From Oscillospiraceae bacterium (GTDB taxonomy: Bacteria > Bacillota > Clostridia > Oscillospirales > Oscillospiraceae), in the NCBI GenBank assembly GCA_017561205.1, contig JAFZDL010000081.1:1-59200 (forward strand): a DNA stretch of 59,200 nt, in the 5' to 3' direction. A program made the translations under genes and the position numbers. Below are positions 20,986 to 29,330 of this stretch, piece after piece. Numbering within the stretch: position 1 is the first letter of the stretch; each line of letters opens with the position of its first letter. Under the pieces are notes generated by a model. The model made no database searches, was not told the origin of the DNA, and saw only the letters and a list, made by a program, of their open reading frames with translations.

Positions 20986-21072
20986 GTCATTGCGAGCCAG
21001 TTCGCAAACTGGCGTGGCAATCTCCTTCTTAAGATGGGGATTCCCACATAGCCTTCGGCTCCTCGGAATGAC
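20986..21072. repeat. Palindromic intergenic repeat, family A copy 1 (about 87 bp)
   Basis: Ends GTCATTGCGAG and (inverted) GTCATTCCGAG. An inner hairpin CCAGTTCGCAAACTGG is followed by the shared block GGCAATCTCCTTCTTAAGATGG. The second copy is at 25214-25299. Confidence 0.75.
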
Positions 21073-21147
21073 AGTAAGAAGATACTCTGTATTATACAAC
21101 TGCTTTTTTCGATATGCAAGAGGAAAAACGCGAAATTTGACAGTTTT

Positions 21148-21879
21148 TTAATCTAAAGCGCGGCCAAACCAGCCCGGTTGGGGACAATCTTCCTGCAAAG
21201 GCAGCCACATGGCAAAATTTCGGTCTGCTCCCGGGACACGGAAACGGCCTTTTGAGAACCCCAACGCCCGAAGGATTCCCGGCGCAGCCTGGGTGTTGCC
21301 CAATAACTCCTGCGCCCATAAACCCTCCGGCGAAGCCTTGCAAACCAACAGGAAATCCTCTCCGGCATAAAAATCGCAATAGCCCGCCAAGAAGGCAAGG
21401 GCGTCGTTGCCTTGCTTTACACCGCCTTCCGGCAGGAAATGAGAACACAGCCGGGAATATTCCTCCGGGGAAATCTTCCGAATCGCCACGGGAGAATCTC
21501 CCGCATCGCAGGAGAATTTTGTGACGGTGGTGGCGGTCTGATAGCCGAATTGGCGGTAGAAATCAAAAAGAGCTGCGCCGCTGGGAACCAAAATTGCGCC
21601 GGCATAACCTTGGTTTCGCAAGATCTCGTGGGTTTCCCGCAGCAGCTGCCCGGCTAATCCCTTGCCCCGGTGGCTTTTTAAAGTGGCCACACCATAGATG
21701 TAGGCAAGTTTGCGACCGGAGAGTTCACAGTCAAACCAGTAAAGGGCGCTGACCGGCACACCGTTTTCTTTGATACAGTGGCATCGCTTAGGGGAATATC
21801 CCACAGTAAAAAACAGATTAATAAAATCATCGGGATCGCCAAAGGCCTCCTGCCAAAGTGTTCGTAAATCAGCAGTCAT
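21148..21879 (-). CDS. GNAT-family N-acetyltransferase, 243 aa
   Basis: The acetyl-CoA binding loop is SHRGKGLAGQLLRETHEIL (the R-x-x-G-x-G/A pattern), preceded by strand LAYIYGVATLK and followed by ALFDFYRQFGY, the usual motif A/B layout. A C-terminal extension (about 140-243) is not part of the core GNAT fold. Substrate is unknown. RBS AAGGAGGAA. The start overlaps the stop of the DUF2156 gene by 11 bases, so the two are translationally coupled and probably act on related substrates. Confidence 0.8.
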   Translation of the reverse strand: MTADLRTLWQEAFGDPDDFINLFFTVGYSPKRCHCIKENGVPVSALYWFDCELSGRKLAYIYGVATLKSHRGKGLAGQLLRETHEILRNQGYAGAILVPSGAALFDFYRQFGYQTATTVTKFSCDAGDSPVAIRKISPEEYSRLCSHFLPEGGVKQGNDALAFLAGYCDFYAGEDFLLVCKASPEGLWAQELLGNTQAAPGILRALGFSKGRFRVPGADRNFAMWLPLQEDCPQPGWFGRALD

Positions 21880-22777
21880 AGCCTTCCTCCTTCAGACACG
21901 CCCACCATTTCTCAATGAGCCTGTCCGGGCAGTAGGACAGTTTTGCTTTCCGCAGGCCCTCGATGCCCATATCGTCCTCCCGATTCAGCCATTGGAGATC
22001 CGGGTATTTCTCCCGCAGATACCGGGCAAATTCCCGGTTGATGGCGGCATAAGCCCCGTCATAGCCCTCTGCGGCCTTTTCAAAATGAATATCAAAGGTG
22101 TCGCTTGACAGGGCAGAGCCCATAGTCATGGCAATGATCTTGCCTTTGTATCGCAGAACAAGGCCTTCCATACCCAGCGCTTCCCGGTGCTGTAAGGCCC
22201 GGGCAATAGCGGCCTGCTCCAGATAGAAGCTGGCAGTGGGATCAGCGGCCAGCTTTTGCGCGTACCAATCTTCCAACATCTTCTCCACTTGTGGAGTGCT
22301 ATCCGCAGTAATGAGTTCTATAGTAGATTCCGGATAGGCATCCCAAAACCGGTTGCAGTGGTTGCGCTTGCGCTGGAGCTTTTTGCCCGTCAGTTCGGCA
22401 AGGGCTTCCACGGAATAGACATAGTCGTAGCTATCCCGGTCCGGCTGGAAATAGAACTGTTCCGGATACAGGCTCTCCAGCAAGTCCTTATCCTGGGTCG
22501 TCAGACAGGTGATCCGACAGGGAATGCCCCGCTCACAGGAATCGGCAATGATAGCATCCAGGGTGGGCTTCAGATTCTCACCTAATGGAAATTTATATAC
22601 GCTTTTTCGGTAGAATTGGGAGAAAAATGCCAAATTACCTTGGTGAAAAGTTGCCTTTTGTCGTCCCCACAGATACATATTGGCAAAACTGTACTCACAG
22701 CCCCGTTCTGCGCAGTAGCGCAGGTACGGTTCGTACAGATGCTTATCCGCAGGCTTTACAGTTTCAAAATTCAGCAT
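21869..22777 (-). CDS. DUF2156 (phosphatidylglycerol lysyltransferase-like C-terminal domain) protein
   Basis: 302 aa with the tandem-GNAT layout of the DUF2156 family: YEPYLRYCAERGCEYSFANMYLWG near the start, KKLQRKRNHCNRFWDAYPE in the middle, DIHFEKAAEGYDGAYAAINREFARYL and WLNREDDMGIEGLRKAKLSYCPDRLI at the end. Relatives transfer aminoacyl groups to lipids (MprF C-terminal domain), but this protein lacks a membrane flippase part. Its substrate is unknown. RBS AAGGAG. Promoter on the minus strand TTGTAC-17-TATACT (22833-22805). Confidence 0.8.
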   Translation of the reverse strand: MLNFETVKPADKHLYEPYLRYCAERGCEYSFANMYLWGRQKATFHQGNLAFFSQFYRKSVYKFPLGENLKPTLDAIIADSCERGIPCRITCLTTQDKDLLESLYPEQFYFQPDRDSYDYVYSVEALAELTGKKLQRKRNHCNRFWDAYPESTIELITADSTPQVEKMLEDWYAQKLAADPTASFYLEQAAIARALQHREALGMEGLVLRYKGKIIAMTMGSALSSDTFDIHFEKAAEGYDGAYAAINREFARYLREKYPDLQWLNREDDMGIEGLRKAKLSYCPDRLIEKWWACLKEEGYDC

Positions 22778-22848
22778 ATGCGCGTCACTCCTTTATATAA
22801 TTCCAGTATACCACAATTTTCGCCCCAGTACAACGAAAATATGGCTAC

Positions 22849-22877
22849 TTGCTTTTTGGCCTGGTTTTTGCTATACT
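22849..22877 (+). promoter_or_regulatory. Promoter (TTGCTT - 17 - TATACT)
   Basis: It drives the LRR lipoprotein at 22932 and is divergent from the DUF2156 promoter. Confidence 0.65.
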
Positions 22878-22931
22878 ATAGAAACAAAAAGAGTATAATC
22901 CTTAACCCCATAAGCAAAAAGGAGCGATGAT

Positions 22932-24323
22932 ATGAAAACACGAAAGGTAAAAGTTTTACAGGCATTGCTGACGGTGAGCTTGGCTGCGGTTTTGCTGCTG
23001 AGCTTTGCTGCCTGTGGCAAAAAGAAAAAGCCTGCCCCCACTGATGCAACCACCGAACCCACATTGATAACGGAGGCTACCGAGTCCACCGATGCAACCA
23101 CGGCCCCTACCCAGGCTCCCACCGAGGAGACCACCGAGTCCACTGAGCCCACCTGCGAGCATCCCAATGCCAAGATGGTTGTGGATAAGGAGCCTACCTG
23201 CCGGATTCAGGGCAGCCAGCATATGGAATGCGAAGACTGTGAGTATGTAGGACCTGCTGAGGTCATTGAGAAGATCGACCATATTTCCAGCGATTGGATC
23301 CTGGAGAAGGAAGCTACCTGCTTAGAGCAAGGCAATCAGTACATAGAGTGTACCATGTGCAAGACACGGCAGGCCAATATCCCAATCCCCAAGACAGGCC
23401 ACACTCCCGGTGAATGGATCTTAGATAAGCAGGCCACCAACACAGAGCCCGGCAAGACCCACCAGGAGTGCGATATATGCAAAGAAGTTCTTGCAACTGC
23501 AGAAATCCCCACCACCGGAACATCCGGTTTGGCATTTAAGCAGAACCTGGACGGACAGACCTATACCGTTACCGGCATCGGTACCTGCAAGGATACTGTG
23601 ATCTACATTCCCGGGGCCTATGAGGGCGGCGCTGTTACCGCCATTGGCGAGAAGGCCTTTGCCGGCTGCGCCAAGGTGGAGAAGATTATTTTGCCTAACT
23701 CCGTTACGGAGATCGGCGACCGGGCATTCTACGATTCTGGCATTCAGGAATTTACTATTCCTGCAAGTGTAAAGAAGATCGGCACACAGATTTTCTTCCA
23801 GGCAGATAAGCTGGATACTGTGTATTACAACAGCGATTATGCAAATCAAACCGCGCCTGTTTTTGGTGCTACCTGGATCAGAAAGGTAGTCTTTGACGGC
23901 AAGAAAGTACCTGCCTATGTATGCCAGGGCGCATCCGGACTTTCAGAAGTTGTCATTGGCAAGACTGTTACCGAAATCGGCAACAACGCCTTTGAAGATT
24001 GCACGAATTTGGGTACTGTGACCATTCCCGACAGCGTTTCTGCTATCGGTGAAGCATCCTTTGCCGGCTGTTCCGCTTTGAGCACTGTGACCATTCCCGA
24101 CAGCGTGACCCGTATCAACAAGCGGGCTTTCGCAGGCTGTACCAGTCTTTACACGGTTACTATTCCTGCCAGTATGACCAATATTGGCGAGGAAGCATTC
24201 AGCCAGTGCAAGAAACTGCAGACGATTGACTTCCAGGGCAAGCAGACCCAGTGGGATAAGATCACCAAGGGCGCAAACTGGGATTATATGATTAGCAATT
24301 ACGCCGTAAACACCAAAGGTTAA
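22932..24323 (+). CDS. Surface lipoprotein with BspA-type leucine-rich repeats
   Basis: 463 aa. The signal peptide ends in a lipobox (LSFAAC, Cys at about 26) followed by KKKK. A Thr/Pro/Glu-rich linker (about 30-75) is followed by three CxxC-containing repeats of about 40 residues (MECEDCEYVGPAEV, IECTMCKTRQANIP, HQECDICKEVLATAE). The C-terminal half has BspA-like LRR_5 units (TEIGDRAFYDSGIQEFTIP, TEIGNNAFEDCTNLGTVTIP, SAIGEASFAGCSALSTVTIP). It is anchored to the membrane and exposed outside, probably in adhesion or binding. Confidence 0.9.
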   Translation: MKTRKVKVLQALLTVSLAAVLLLSFAACGKKKKPAPTDATTEPTLITEATESTDATTAPTQAPTEETTESTEPTCEHPNAKMVVDKEPTCRIQGSQHMECEDCEYVGPAEVIEKIDHISSDWILEKEATCLEQGNQYIECTMCKTRQANIPIPKTGHTPGEWILDKQATNTEPGKTHQECDICKEVLATAEIPTTGTSGLAFKQNLDGQTYTVTGIGTCKDTVIYIPGAYEGGAVTAIGEKAFAGCAKVEKIILPNSVTEIGDRAFYDSGIQEFTIPASVKKIGTQIFFQADKLDTVYYNSDYANQTAPVFGATWIRKVVFDGKKVPAYVCQGASGLSEVVIGKTVTEIGNNAFEDCTNLGTVTIPDSVSAIGEASFAGCSALSTVTIPDSVTRINKRAFAGCTSLYTVTIPASMTNIGEEAFSQCKKLQTIDFQGKQTQWDKITKGANWDYMISNYAVNTKG

Positions 24324-24329
24324 GACAAC

Positions 24330-24352
24330 AGCGCCCCCGCGGGGGCGCTTTA
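24330..24352 (+). terminator. Rho-independent terminator
   Basis: AGCGCCCCC/GGGGGCGCT stem with TTTACC after the lipoprotein gene. The radical SAM gene follows closely. Confidence 0.75.
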
Positions 24353-24368
24353 CCTTTCAGGAGGCAGT

Positions 24369-25202
24369 ATGCGTTTTCGGAAAATATATGTGGAGATCTC
24401 CAATCTGTGCAATTTAAGCTGCGCATTCTGTCCCGGCACAAAGCGTGCACCCGGGCGAATGACCCCCGGGGATTTTGCAAAGCTTTTGCCCAAGCTGCGC
24501 CCCTACACGGATTATCTCTATTTTCATATTATGGGCGAGCCCTTATGCCACCCTAACTTGGCGGAGTTTTTGGAAATGGCACACGGACAGGGTTTTCGTG
24601 TGATTTTAACCACCAACGGAACACTCCTTGCCTGGCAGCAGGAGATGCTCCTTTCCGCCCCCGGTTTGCACAAAATCAATATTTCCCTCCACGCCTTTGA
24701 GGCCAATGACTTGGCTGTTCCTTTTGAGGAATACTTGTCCGATTGTTTTGGGTTCGGCAAGGCGGCAGAGGGCAGGAAACTGGTGGTGTACCGGCTGTGG
24801 AATAAGGGTGGCGCCGATGCCAAAAATGATGAAATTCTTTCGGCAATGGAAAAGGTATTTCCCAAACCCTGGGTGGTGGAGAACCGGGGAACACGCATCG
24901 CAGACCGTGTGTTTTTGGAATATGGCGAGAAATTCGATTGGCCGGACCTTGGGGCCCCGGAAGGATCGGAAAAACTGTTCTGCTATGGTCTGCGGGACCA
25001 GTTAGGTGTCCTTTGGGACGGCACGGTGGTGCCCTGCTGCTTAGACCACGAGGGAGATTTGGCCTTGGGAAACCTGTTTGACCAAGATATGGAGGAAATT
25101 CTCCAAAGTCCCCGTGCCAAAGCCATTTATGAGGGCTTTTCCCGGAAAGAGGCGGTGGAGGAATTGTGCCGCCGCTGCGGCTACGCCAGACGATTTGGAT
25201 AG
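24369..25202 (+). CDS. Radical SAM / SPASM-type protein, 277 aa
   Basis: The 4Fe-4S cluster motif is CNLSCAFC (CxxxCxxC, residues about 14-21), followed by the SAM-binding GEP (HIMGEPLCHP) and LTTNGTLL. The C-terminal part has GTVVPCCLDHEGDLALGNLFDQ and CRRCGYARR, cysteines consistent with a SPASM-type auxiliary cluster region. It would generate a 5'-deoxyadenosyl radical for modification of an unknown substrate. RBS TCAGGAGGC. No peptide precursor gene is visible beside it. Confidence 0.85.
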   Translation: MRFRKIYVEISNLCNLSCAFCPGTKRAPGRMTPGDFAKLLPKLRPYTDYLYFHIMGEPLCHPNLAEFLEMAHGQGFRVILTTNGTLLAWQQEMLLSAPGLHKINISLHAFEANDLAVPFEEYLSDCFGFGKAAEGRKLVVYRLWNKGGADAKNDEILSAMEKVFPKPWVVENRGTRIADRVFLEYGEKFDWPDLGAPEGSEKLFCYGLRDQLGVLWDGTVVPCCLDHEGDLALGNLFDQDMEEILQSPRAKAIYEGFSRKEAVEELCRRCGYARRFG

Positions 25203-25213
25203 AGCAAATAGCG

Positions 25214-25299
25214 GTCATTGCGAACCAGTGCGCACACTGGTGAGGCAATCTCCTTCTTAAGATGGGAATTCCCACGGGCATAAATGCCCTCGGAATGAC
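25214..25299. repeat. Palindromic intergenic repeat, family A copy 2
   Basis: It has the same ends (GTCATTGCGAA / GGAATGAC) and the same GGCAATCTCCTTCTTAAGATGG core as 20986-21072, with hairpin CCAGTGCGCACACTGG. The variable segment before the last end differs between the copies but keeps a small hairpin. Confidence 0.75.
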
Positions 25300-25402
25300 C
25301 GATTTTTGTTTAGTATATCCGTTTTTTGATAGGTTTCCTCTTGATTATTCCGGATTTTCTGCTACAATTATAATGAATATTTATGTGCTTAAGGAGCTTG
25401 AG

Positions 25403-27007
25403 ATGATTACTGTTAATAATTTAGGTATGCAATTCGGCGGCCAGTGGCTGTTCCAGCACGTGGACCTGCAGTTCCTGCCCGGCAACTGCTACGGCATCAT
25501 TGGTGCAAACGGCGCAGGCAAGTCTACTTTCCTGCGTATCCTCACCGGCGAGCTGGAATCCACCAACGGCTCTGTTTCCATAGATCCGGACAAGCGTGTT
25601 TCCGTTCTGAAACAGAACCAGAACGCCTACGACGAATATACGGTTATGGACACCGTCATTATGGGCAATCAGCACCTGTATGACGTGATGAAGGAAAAGG
25701 ACGCCATCTACGAAAAGGAAGACTTCACCGACGAGGACGGTATGCGTGCCTCTGAGCTGGAAGTGGAATTTGCCGAGATGGGCGGCTGGGAAGCAGAAAG
25801 CGATGCCTCTCGTATTTTGCAGGGACTGGGCATCACCACCGATATGCATTATGATTCCATGGGCTCCACCGACCCCCGTCTTAAGGTGAAGATCCTGCTG
25901 GCCCAGGCACTGTTTGGCAACCCCGACATCATTATGCTGGACGAGCCTACCAACAACTTAGACATTGAAGCCATCAATTGGTTGGAAGACTTCCTGTTGG
26001 ACTTCCCCGGTATGGTTATTGCCGTGTCCCACGACCGGCACTTCTTAAATACTGTCTGCACCCACACCGTGGATATCGACTACGGCAAGATTAAGATGTA
26101 TGTTGGTAACTATGACTTCTGGTACGAGTCTTCTCAGATGGTTCAGGCTATGATCCGCAACAAGAACAAGAAGAACCAGGAAAAAATCGAAGAGCTGCAG
26201 CTGTTTATTCAGCGATTCTCTGCCAATAAGTCCAAGGCCAAACAGGCAACTGCCCGCCGGAAATTGCTGGACAAGCTGACTGTTGAGGAAATGCCCTGCT
26301 CCACCCGCCGCTACCCCTTTGTGGGCTTTATGCCGGAGCGGGAGCTGGGTAAGGACATTCTGACTGTCAACGATGTTTCCGTCACCGTGGACGGTGAGAA
26401 GCTGCTGGACAAGGTCTATTTCTCTGTGGGCAAGAACGATAAGATCGCCTTTGTGGGTGAAAACGAAAAGGCCCAGACCGCTCTGATGCAGATTTTGATG
26501 GGCGAGCTGGAACCGGACGAAGGTAGTATCAAGTGGGGCATTTCCACCATTCGCAGCTACCTGCCCAAGGACAATACCGAGTATTTTGAGGGCAACGAGA
26601 TGGAGCTGGTGGACTGGCTGCGCCAGTATTCCGCCAAGAAGGACGATGTGTACCTGCGTGGCTTCCTGGGTCGTATGCTCTTCGGCAACGACGATGTGTT
26701 CAAGCATGTAAATGTCCTGTCCGGTGGTGAGAAGGTCCGCTGTATGCTCTCCAAGATGATGCTCAGCGGTGCCAATGTGGTGCTGCTGGACCAGCCCACC
26801 AACCACTTGGATATGGAATCTATCCAGGCTGTGAACAAGGGCTTGGAGGCCTTTAACGGCGTAGTGTTGCTTGCCTCCCACGACCACGAAATGCTCCAGT
26901 CCACCTGTAACCGTGTGATTGCCTTCCGGCCAGACGGCACCATTGTTGACCGCTACGGCACCTATGACGAGTACCTGGAATGGATGGCCCAGCAGAAAGC
27001 CGATTAA
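25403..27007 (+). CDS. ABC-F family ATPase (YbiT-type ribosome-associated), 534 aa
   Basis: There are two ATP-binding cassettes and no membrane domain. Domain 1 has GANGAGKST, a LKVKILLAQALF signature region and LDEPTNNLDIEAI. Domain 2 has VGENEKAQTALM in place of a normal Walker A, LSGGEKVRCMLSKM and LDQPTNHLDMESI. The linker (about 240-310) is a charged helix, as in ABC-F proteins that act on the ribosomal E site. The second Walker A (VGENEKAQT) lacks the GKS/T, which fits the YbiT-like subgroup. ATG 25403 has AAGGAG upstream; the longer frame from 25262 would translate the palindromic repeat. Confidence 0.9.
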   Translation: MITVNNLGMQFGGQWLFQHVDLQFLPGNCYGIIGANGAGKSTFLRILTGELESTNGSVSIDPDKRVSVLKQNQNAYDEYTVMDTVIMGNQHLYDVMKEKDAIYEKEDFTDEDGMRASELEVEFAEMGGWEAESDASRILQGLGITTDMHYDSMGSTDPRLKVKILLAQALFGNPDIIMLDEPTNNLDIEAINWLEDFLLDFPGMVIAVSHDRHFLNTVCTHTVDIDYGKIKMYVGNYDFWYESSQMVQAMIRNKNKKNQEKIEELQLFIQRFSANKSKAKQATARRKLLDKLTVEEMPCSTRRYPFVGFMPERELGKDILTVNDVSVTVDGEKLLDKVYFSVGKNDKIAFVGENEKAQTALMQILMGELEPDEGSIKWGISTIRSYLPKDNTEYFEGNEMELVDWLRQYSAKKDDVYLRGFLGRMLFGNDDVFKHVNVLSGGEKVRCMLSKMMLSGANVVLLDQPTNHLDMESIQAVNKGLEAFNGVVLLASHDHEMLQSTCNRVIAFRPDGTIVDRYGTYDEYLEWMAQQKAD

Positions 27008-27018
27008 ACCACAACCCC

Positions 27019-27060
27019 TGTCATCCTGAGCAAGCGTAGCGCGTCGAAGGATCTTCGCAC
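27019..27060. repeat. Palindromic repeat family B, left copy flanking the GIY-YIG gene
   Basis: TGTCATCCTGAGCAAGCG at the start and GTCGAAGGATCTTCGCAC at the end. It is inverted relative to 27376-27412. Confidence 0.8.
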
Positions 27061-27078
27061 CGATTAAGGAGCAAATGT

Positions 27079-27360
27079 ATGTACTTTGTGTATATCCTGT
27101 CAAATTGGAATGATTCCGTGATTTATATCGGCGTAACAGGAAATCTTCCCCGTCGTCTATATGAGCACCGCAATCACTTGGTGGATGGATTTAGTAGCAA
27201 ATACAATACAGATAAACTGGTGTATTTTGAGCAGTCCAACGATGTTTACAGCGCAATTGCTCGAGAAAAGCAATTAAAAGGCTGGACAAGAAAAAAGAAA
27301 AATGATTTGATCATGAAAGTGAACCCTGAGTGGAAAGATTTATCCGCTGGTTGGGATTGA
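27079..27360 (+). CDS. Small GIY-YIG endonuclease-domain protein, 93 aa
   Basis: A single-domain GIY-YIG nuclease of the UPF0213/YhbQ size: YFVYIL, IYIGVTGNLPRRLYEHR (catalytic Tyr and Arg region), and IAREKQLKGWTRKKK with the metal-binding Glu. It ends MKVNPEWKDLSAGWD. RBS AAGGAG before ATG 27079. The gene sits exactly between two inverted copies of the family B repeat and nothing else fits in the unit. This recalls the REP/RAYT arrangement and suggests the nuclease may act on, or spread, the repeat. Such a role is an inference; DNA repair is the alternative. Confidence 0.88.
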   Translation: MYFVYILSNWNDSVIYIGVTGNLPRRLYEHRNHLVDGFSSKYNTDKLVYFEQSNDVYSAIAREKQLKGWTRKKKNDLIMKVNPEWKDLSAGWD

Positions 27361-27375
27361 GGTTTTTATACTGCC

Positions 27376-27412
27376 AAGATCCTTCGACTCCCTACGGTCG
27401 CTCAGGATGACA
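27376..27412. repeat. Palindromic repeat family B, right copy (inverted)
   Basis: AAGATCCTTCGACTCC to GCTCAGGATGACA, the reverse complement pattern of 27019-27060 with a diverged centre. Confidence 0.8.
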
Positions 27413-27432
27413 ACATTGAGGAGAAACAAACT

Positions 27433-29184
27433 ATGGAAAAAATCTTAGATATTATCACCGCTAAGATGCAAAAGGCTTTTGCGGATGCCGGTTACGAAGC
27501 CGCTTTCGGCAGAGTCACCGTGTCCAACCGGCCCGATCTGTGCGAGTACCAGTGTAACGGCGCTTTGGCTGCTGCCAAGCAGTATAAATGCGCCCCCATT
27601 GCCATCGCCAATGCGGTGGCGGAAAAGCTGGAAAAGGCTGACTTCTCTATGATCGAGGCAGTGATGCCCGGCTTTATCAATCTGAAGCTGTCCGACACGT
27701 TCCTGCAGAACTATTTGGAGGGTATGCGTACCACTCCGGACTTTGGCGTGGAGAAATTCGGCACCGGCAAGACCGTGGTGGTGGACTACGGCGGACCCAA
27801 TGTGGCAAAGCCCTTGCACATCGGCCACCTGCGCTCTGCCATCATCGGCGAGTCCATCAAGCGCCTCTTTAAATTCTTCGGCTACAATGCCATCGGCGAT
27901 ATCCACCTGGGCGACTGGGGTCTGCAGATGGGTCTGATTATCTCCGAATTGCAGGAGCGTCAGCCGGACCTTGTTTATTTCGATAAGAGCTTTACCGGTC
28001 CTTATCCCGAGGAAGCGCCCTTCACCATCACCGAGCTGGAAGAAATTTACCCTGCTGCTTCCGCTAAGAAGAAAGAGGACGAGGCCTTTGCGGAGAAAGC
28101 CCACACTGCAACCTTTGAGCTGCAGCAGGGCAGACCCGGCTACCGGGCTTTGTGGCAGCATATTATGCGCCTGTCCCTGGCAGATATGCGGAAGATCTAC
28201 GATAACTTAAATGTCCACTTTGAGGCCTGGCTGGGTGAGAGTGATGCCGACCCCTATATCCCGGCAATGGTTGCGGATATGAAGGCCCGGGGTATTGCTG
28301 TTCAGTCTGAGGGCGCTTGGGTCATTCCCGTTGCCAAGGAGGATGATAAGAAGGAAGTGCCCCCCTGCATTTTGGTGAAGTCCGACGGCTCTGCCATCTA
28401 TGCTACTACCGACCTTGCCACCATGGTCCAGCGTATGCAGGACTTTAAGCCCGACCGGATGTTCTACATCACCGATAAGCGCCAGAGTCTGCACTTTGAG
28501 CAGGTGTTCCGTGCCGCCAAGAAGGCGGGCATTCTGCCTGAAAGCTATTTGGTGGAGCACTTGGGTTTTGGCACGATGAACGGTGCCGACGGCAAGCCCT
28601 TCAAGACCCGTGACGGCGGTGTTATGCGCCTGGAAGTGCTGATCAAGGAAATGACCGATTTTGTTCGCGCCAAGGTGGTGGAAAACAAGATCGTCTCTGA
28701 CGATGAGGTGGAAGCAACCACCCAAAAGATCGCTATGGCAGCGCTGAAGTACGGCGACCTTTCTAATCAGCCCACCAAGGACTATGTGTTCGATATGGAC
28801 CGCTTTGCCGCATTCGAGGGCAATACCGGACCTTATATCCTCTATACCATCGTCCGTATCAAGTCCATTCTCTCCAAGTACGGCGCTTGGGAGAACCTGC
28901 CTATCCAAGTTCCTGCCAATATGTATGCCAAGGAGCTGATGCTCGCCATCACCAAGGCAGGCCCTGCGCTGGAATCTGCGTTGGCCTCGGCTGCGCCGAA
29001 CCTCATTTGCGCTTATATTTATGAGCTGTCCGGCGCAGTGAACAAGTTCTACCACGAGACCCGCATCCTCACCGAAGAGGACAAGGATCTGCAGGCCGGA
29101 TATATCAGCCTTATTGGCTTGGCCAAGCAGGTGTTGGAAACCTGCATTGATATTCTGGGCTTCTCTGCTCCGGAGAAAATGTAA
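27433..29184 (+). CDS. argS: Arginyl-tRNA synthetase
   Basis: 583 aa, class I synthetase, charges tRNA-Arg in the cytoplasm. The N-terminal Add1-type domain (about 1-105) is followed by DYGGPNVAKPLHIGHLRSAIIGESI containing the HIGH motif. The catalytic domain then has AIYATTDLATM and FVRAKVVENKIV; the DALR anticodon-binding domain covers about 455-583 (GNTGPYILYTIVRIKSIL). Length is normal. RBS TTGAGGAGAAAC. The gene is flanked by family B repeats on both sides. Confidence 0.97.
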   Translation: MEKILDIITAKMQKAFADAGYEAAFGRVTVSNRPDLCEYQCNGALAAAKQYKCAPIAIANAVAEKLEKADFSMIEAVMPGFINLKLSDTFLQNYLEGMRTTPDFGVEKFGTGKTVVVDYGGPNVAKPLHIGHLRSAIIGESIKRLFKFFGYNAIGDIHLGDWGLQMGLIISELQERQPDLVYFDKSFTGPYPEEAPFTITELEEIYPAASAKKKEDEAFAEKAHTATFELQQGRPGYRALWQHIMRLSLADMRKIYDNLNVHFEAWLGESDADPYIPAMVADMKARGIAVQSEGAWVIPVAKEDDKKEVPPCILVKSDGSAIYATTDLATMVQRMQDFKPDRMFYITDKRQSLHFEQVFRAAKKAGILPESYLVEHLGFGTMNGADGKPFKTRDGGVMRLEVLIKEMTDFVRAKVVENKIVSDDEVEATTQKIAMAALKYGDLSNQPTKDYVFDMDRFAAFEGNTGPYILYTIVRIKSILSKYGAWENLPIQVPANMYAKELMLAITKAGPALESALASAAPNLICAYIYELSGAVNKFYHETRILTEEDKDLQAGYISLIGLAKQVLETCIDILGFSAPEKM

Positions 29185-29192
29185 TACGATCC

Positions 29193-29310
29193 TGTCATTC
29201 TGAGCGAAGCGACGAAGGAGCGAAGTCGAAGAATCTACGCACTATCGTTATTTTTAAACAGCGATTCGGTGCGAAGATCCTTCGACGCGCTGCGCTTGCT
29301 CAGGATGACA
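29193..29310. repeat. Palindromic repeat family B, head-to-head pair without a gene
   Basis: Two inverted copies (TGTCATTCTGAGCGAAGC... and ...GCTTGCTCAGGATGACA) are separated by about 25 AT-rich bases. The layout matches the GIY-YIG unit at 27019-27412 but lacks the gene. Confidence 0.75.
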
Positions 29311-29330
29311 GATTTTTTGTTTGCGAAGAA

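Noticed and set aside
20961-21147. Purine riboswitch upstream of guaA
   Set aside because: The region is filled by the family A palindromic repeat and no purine-aptamer core is recognisable.
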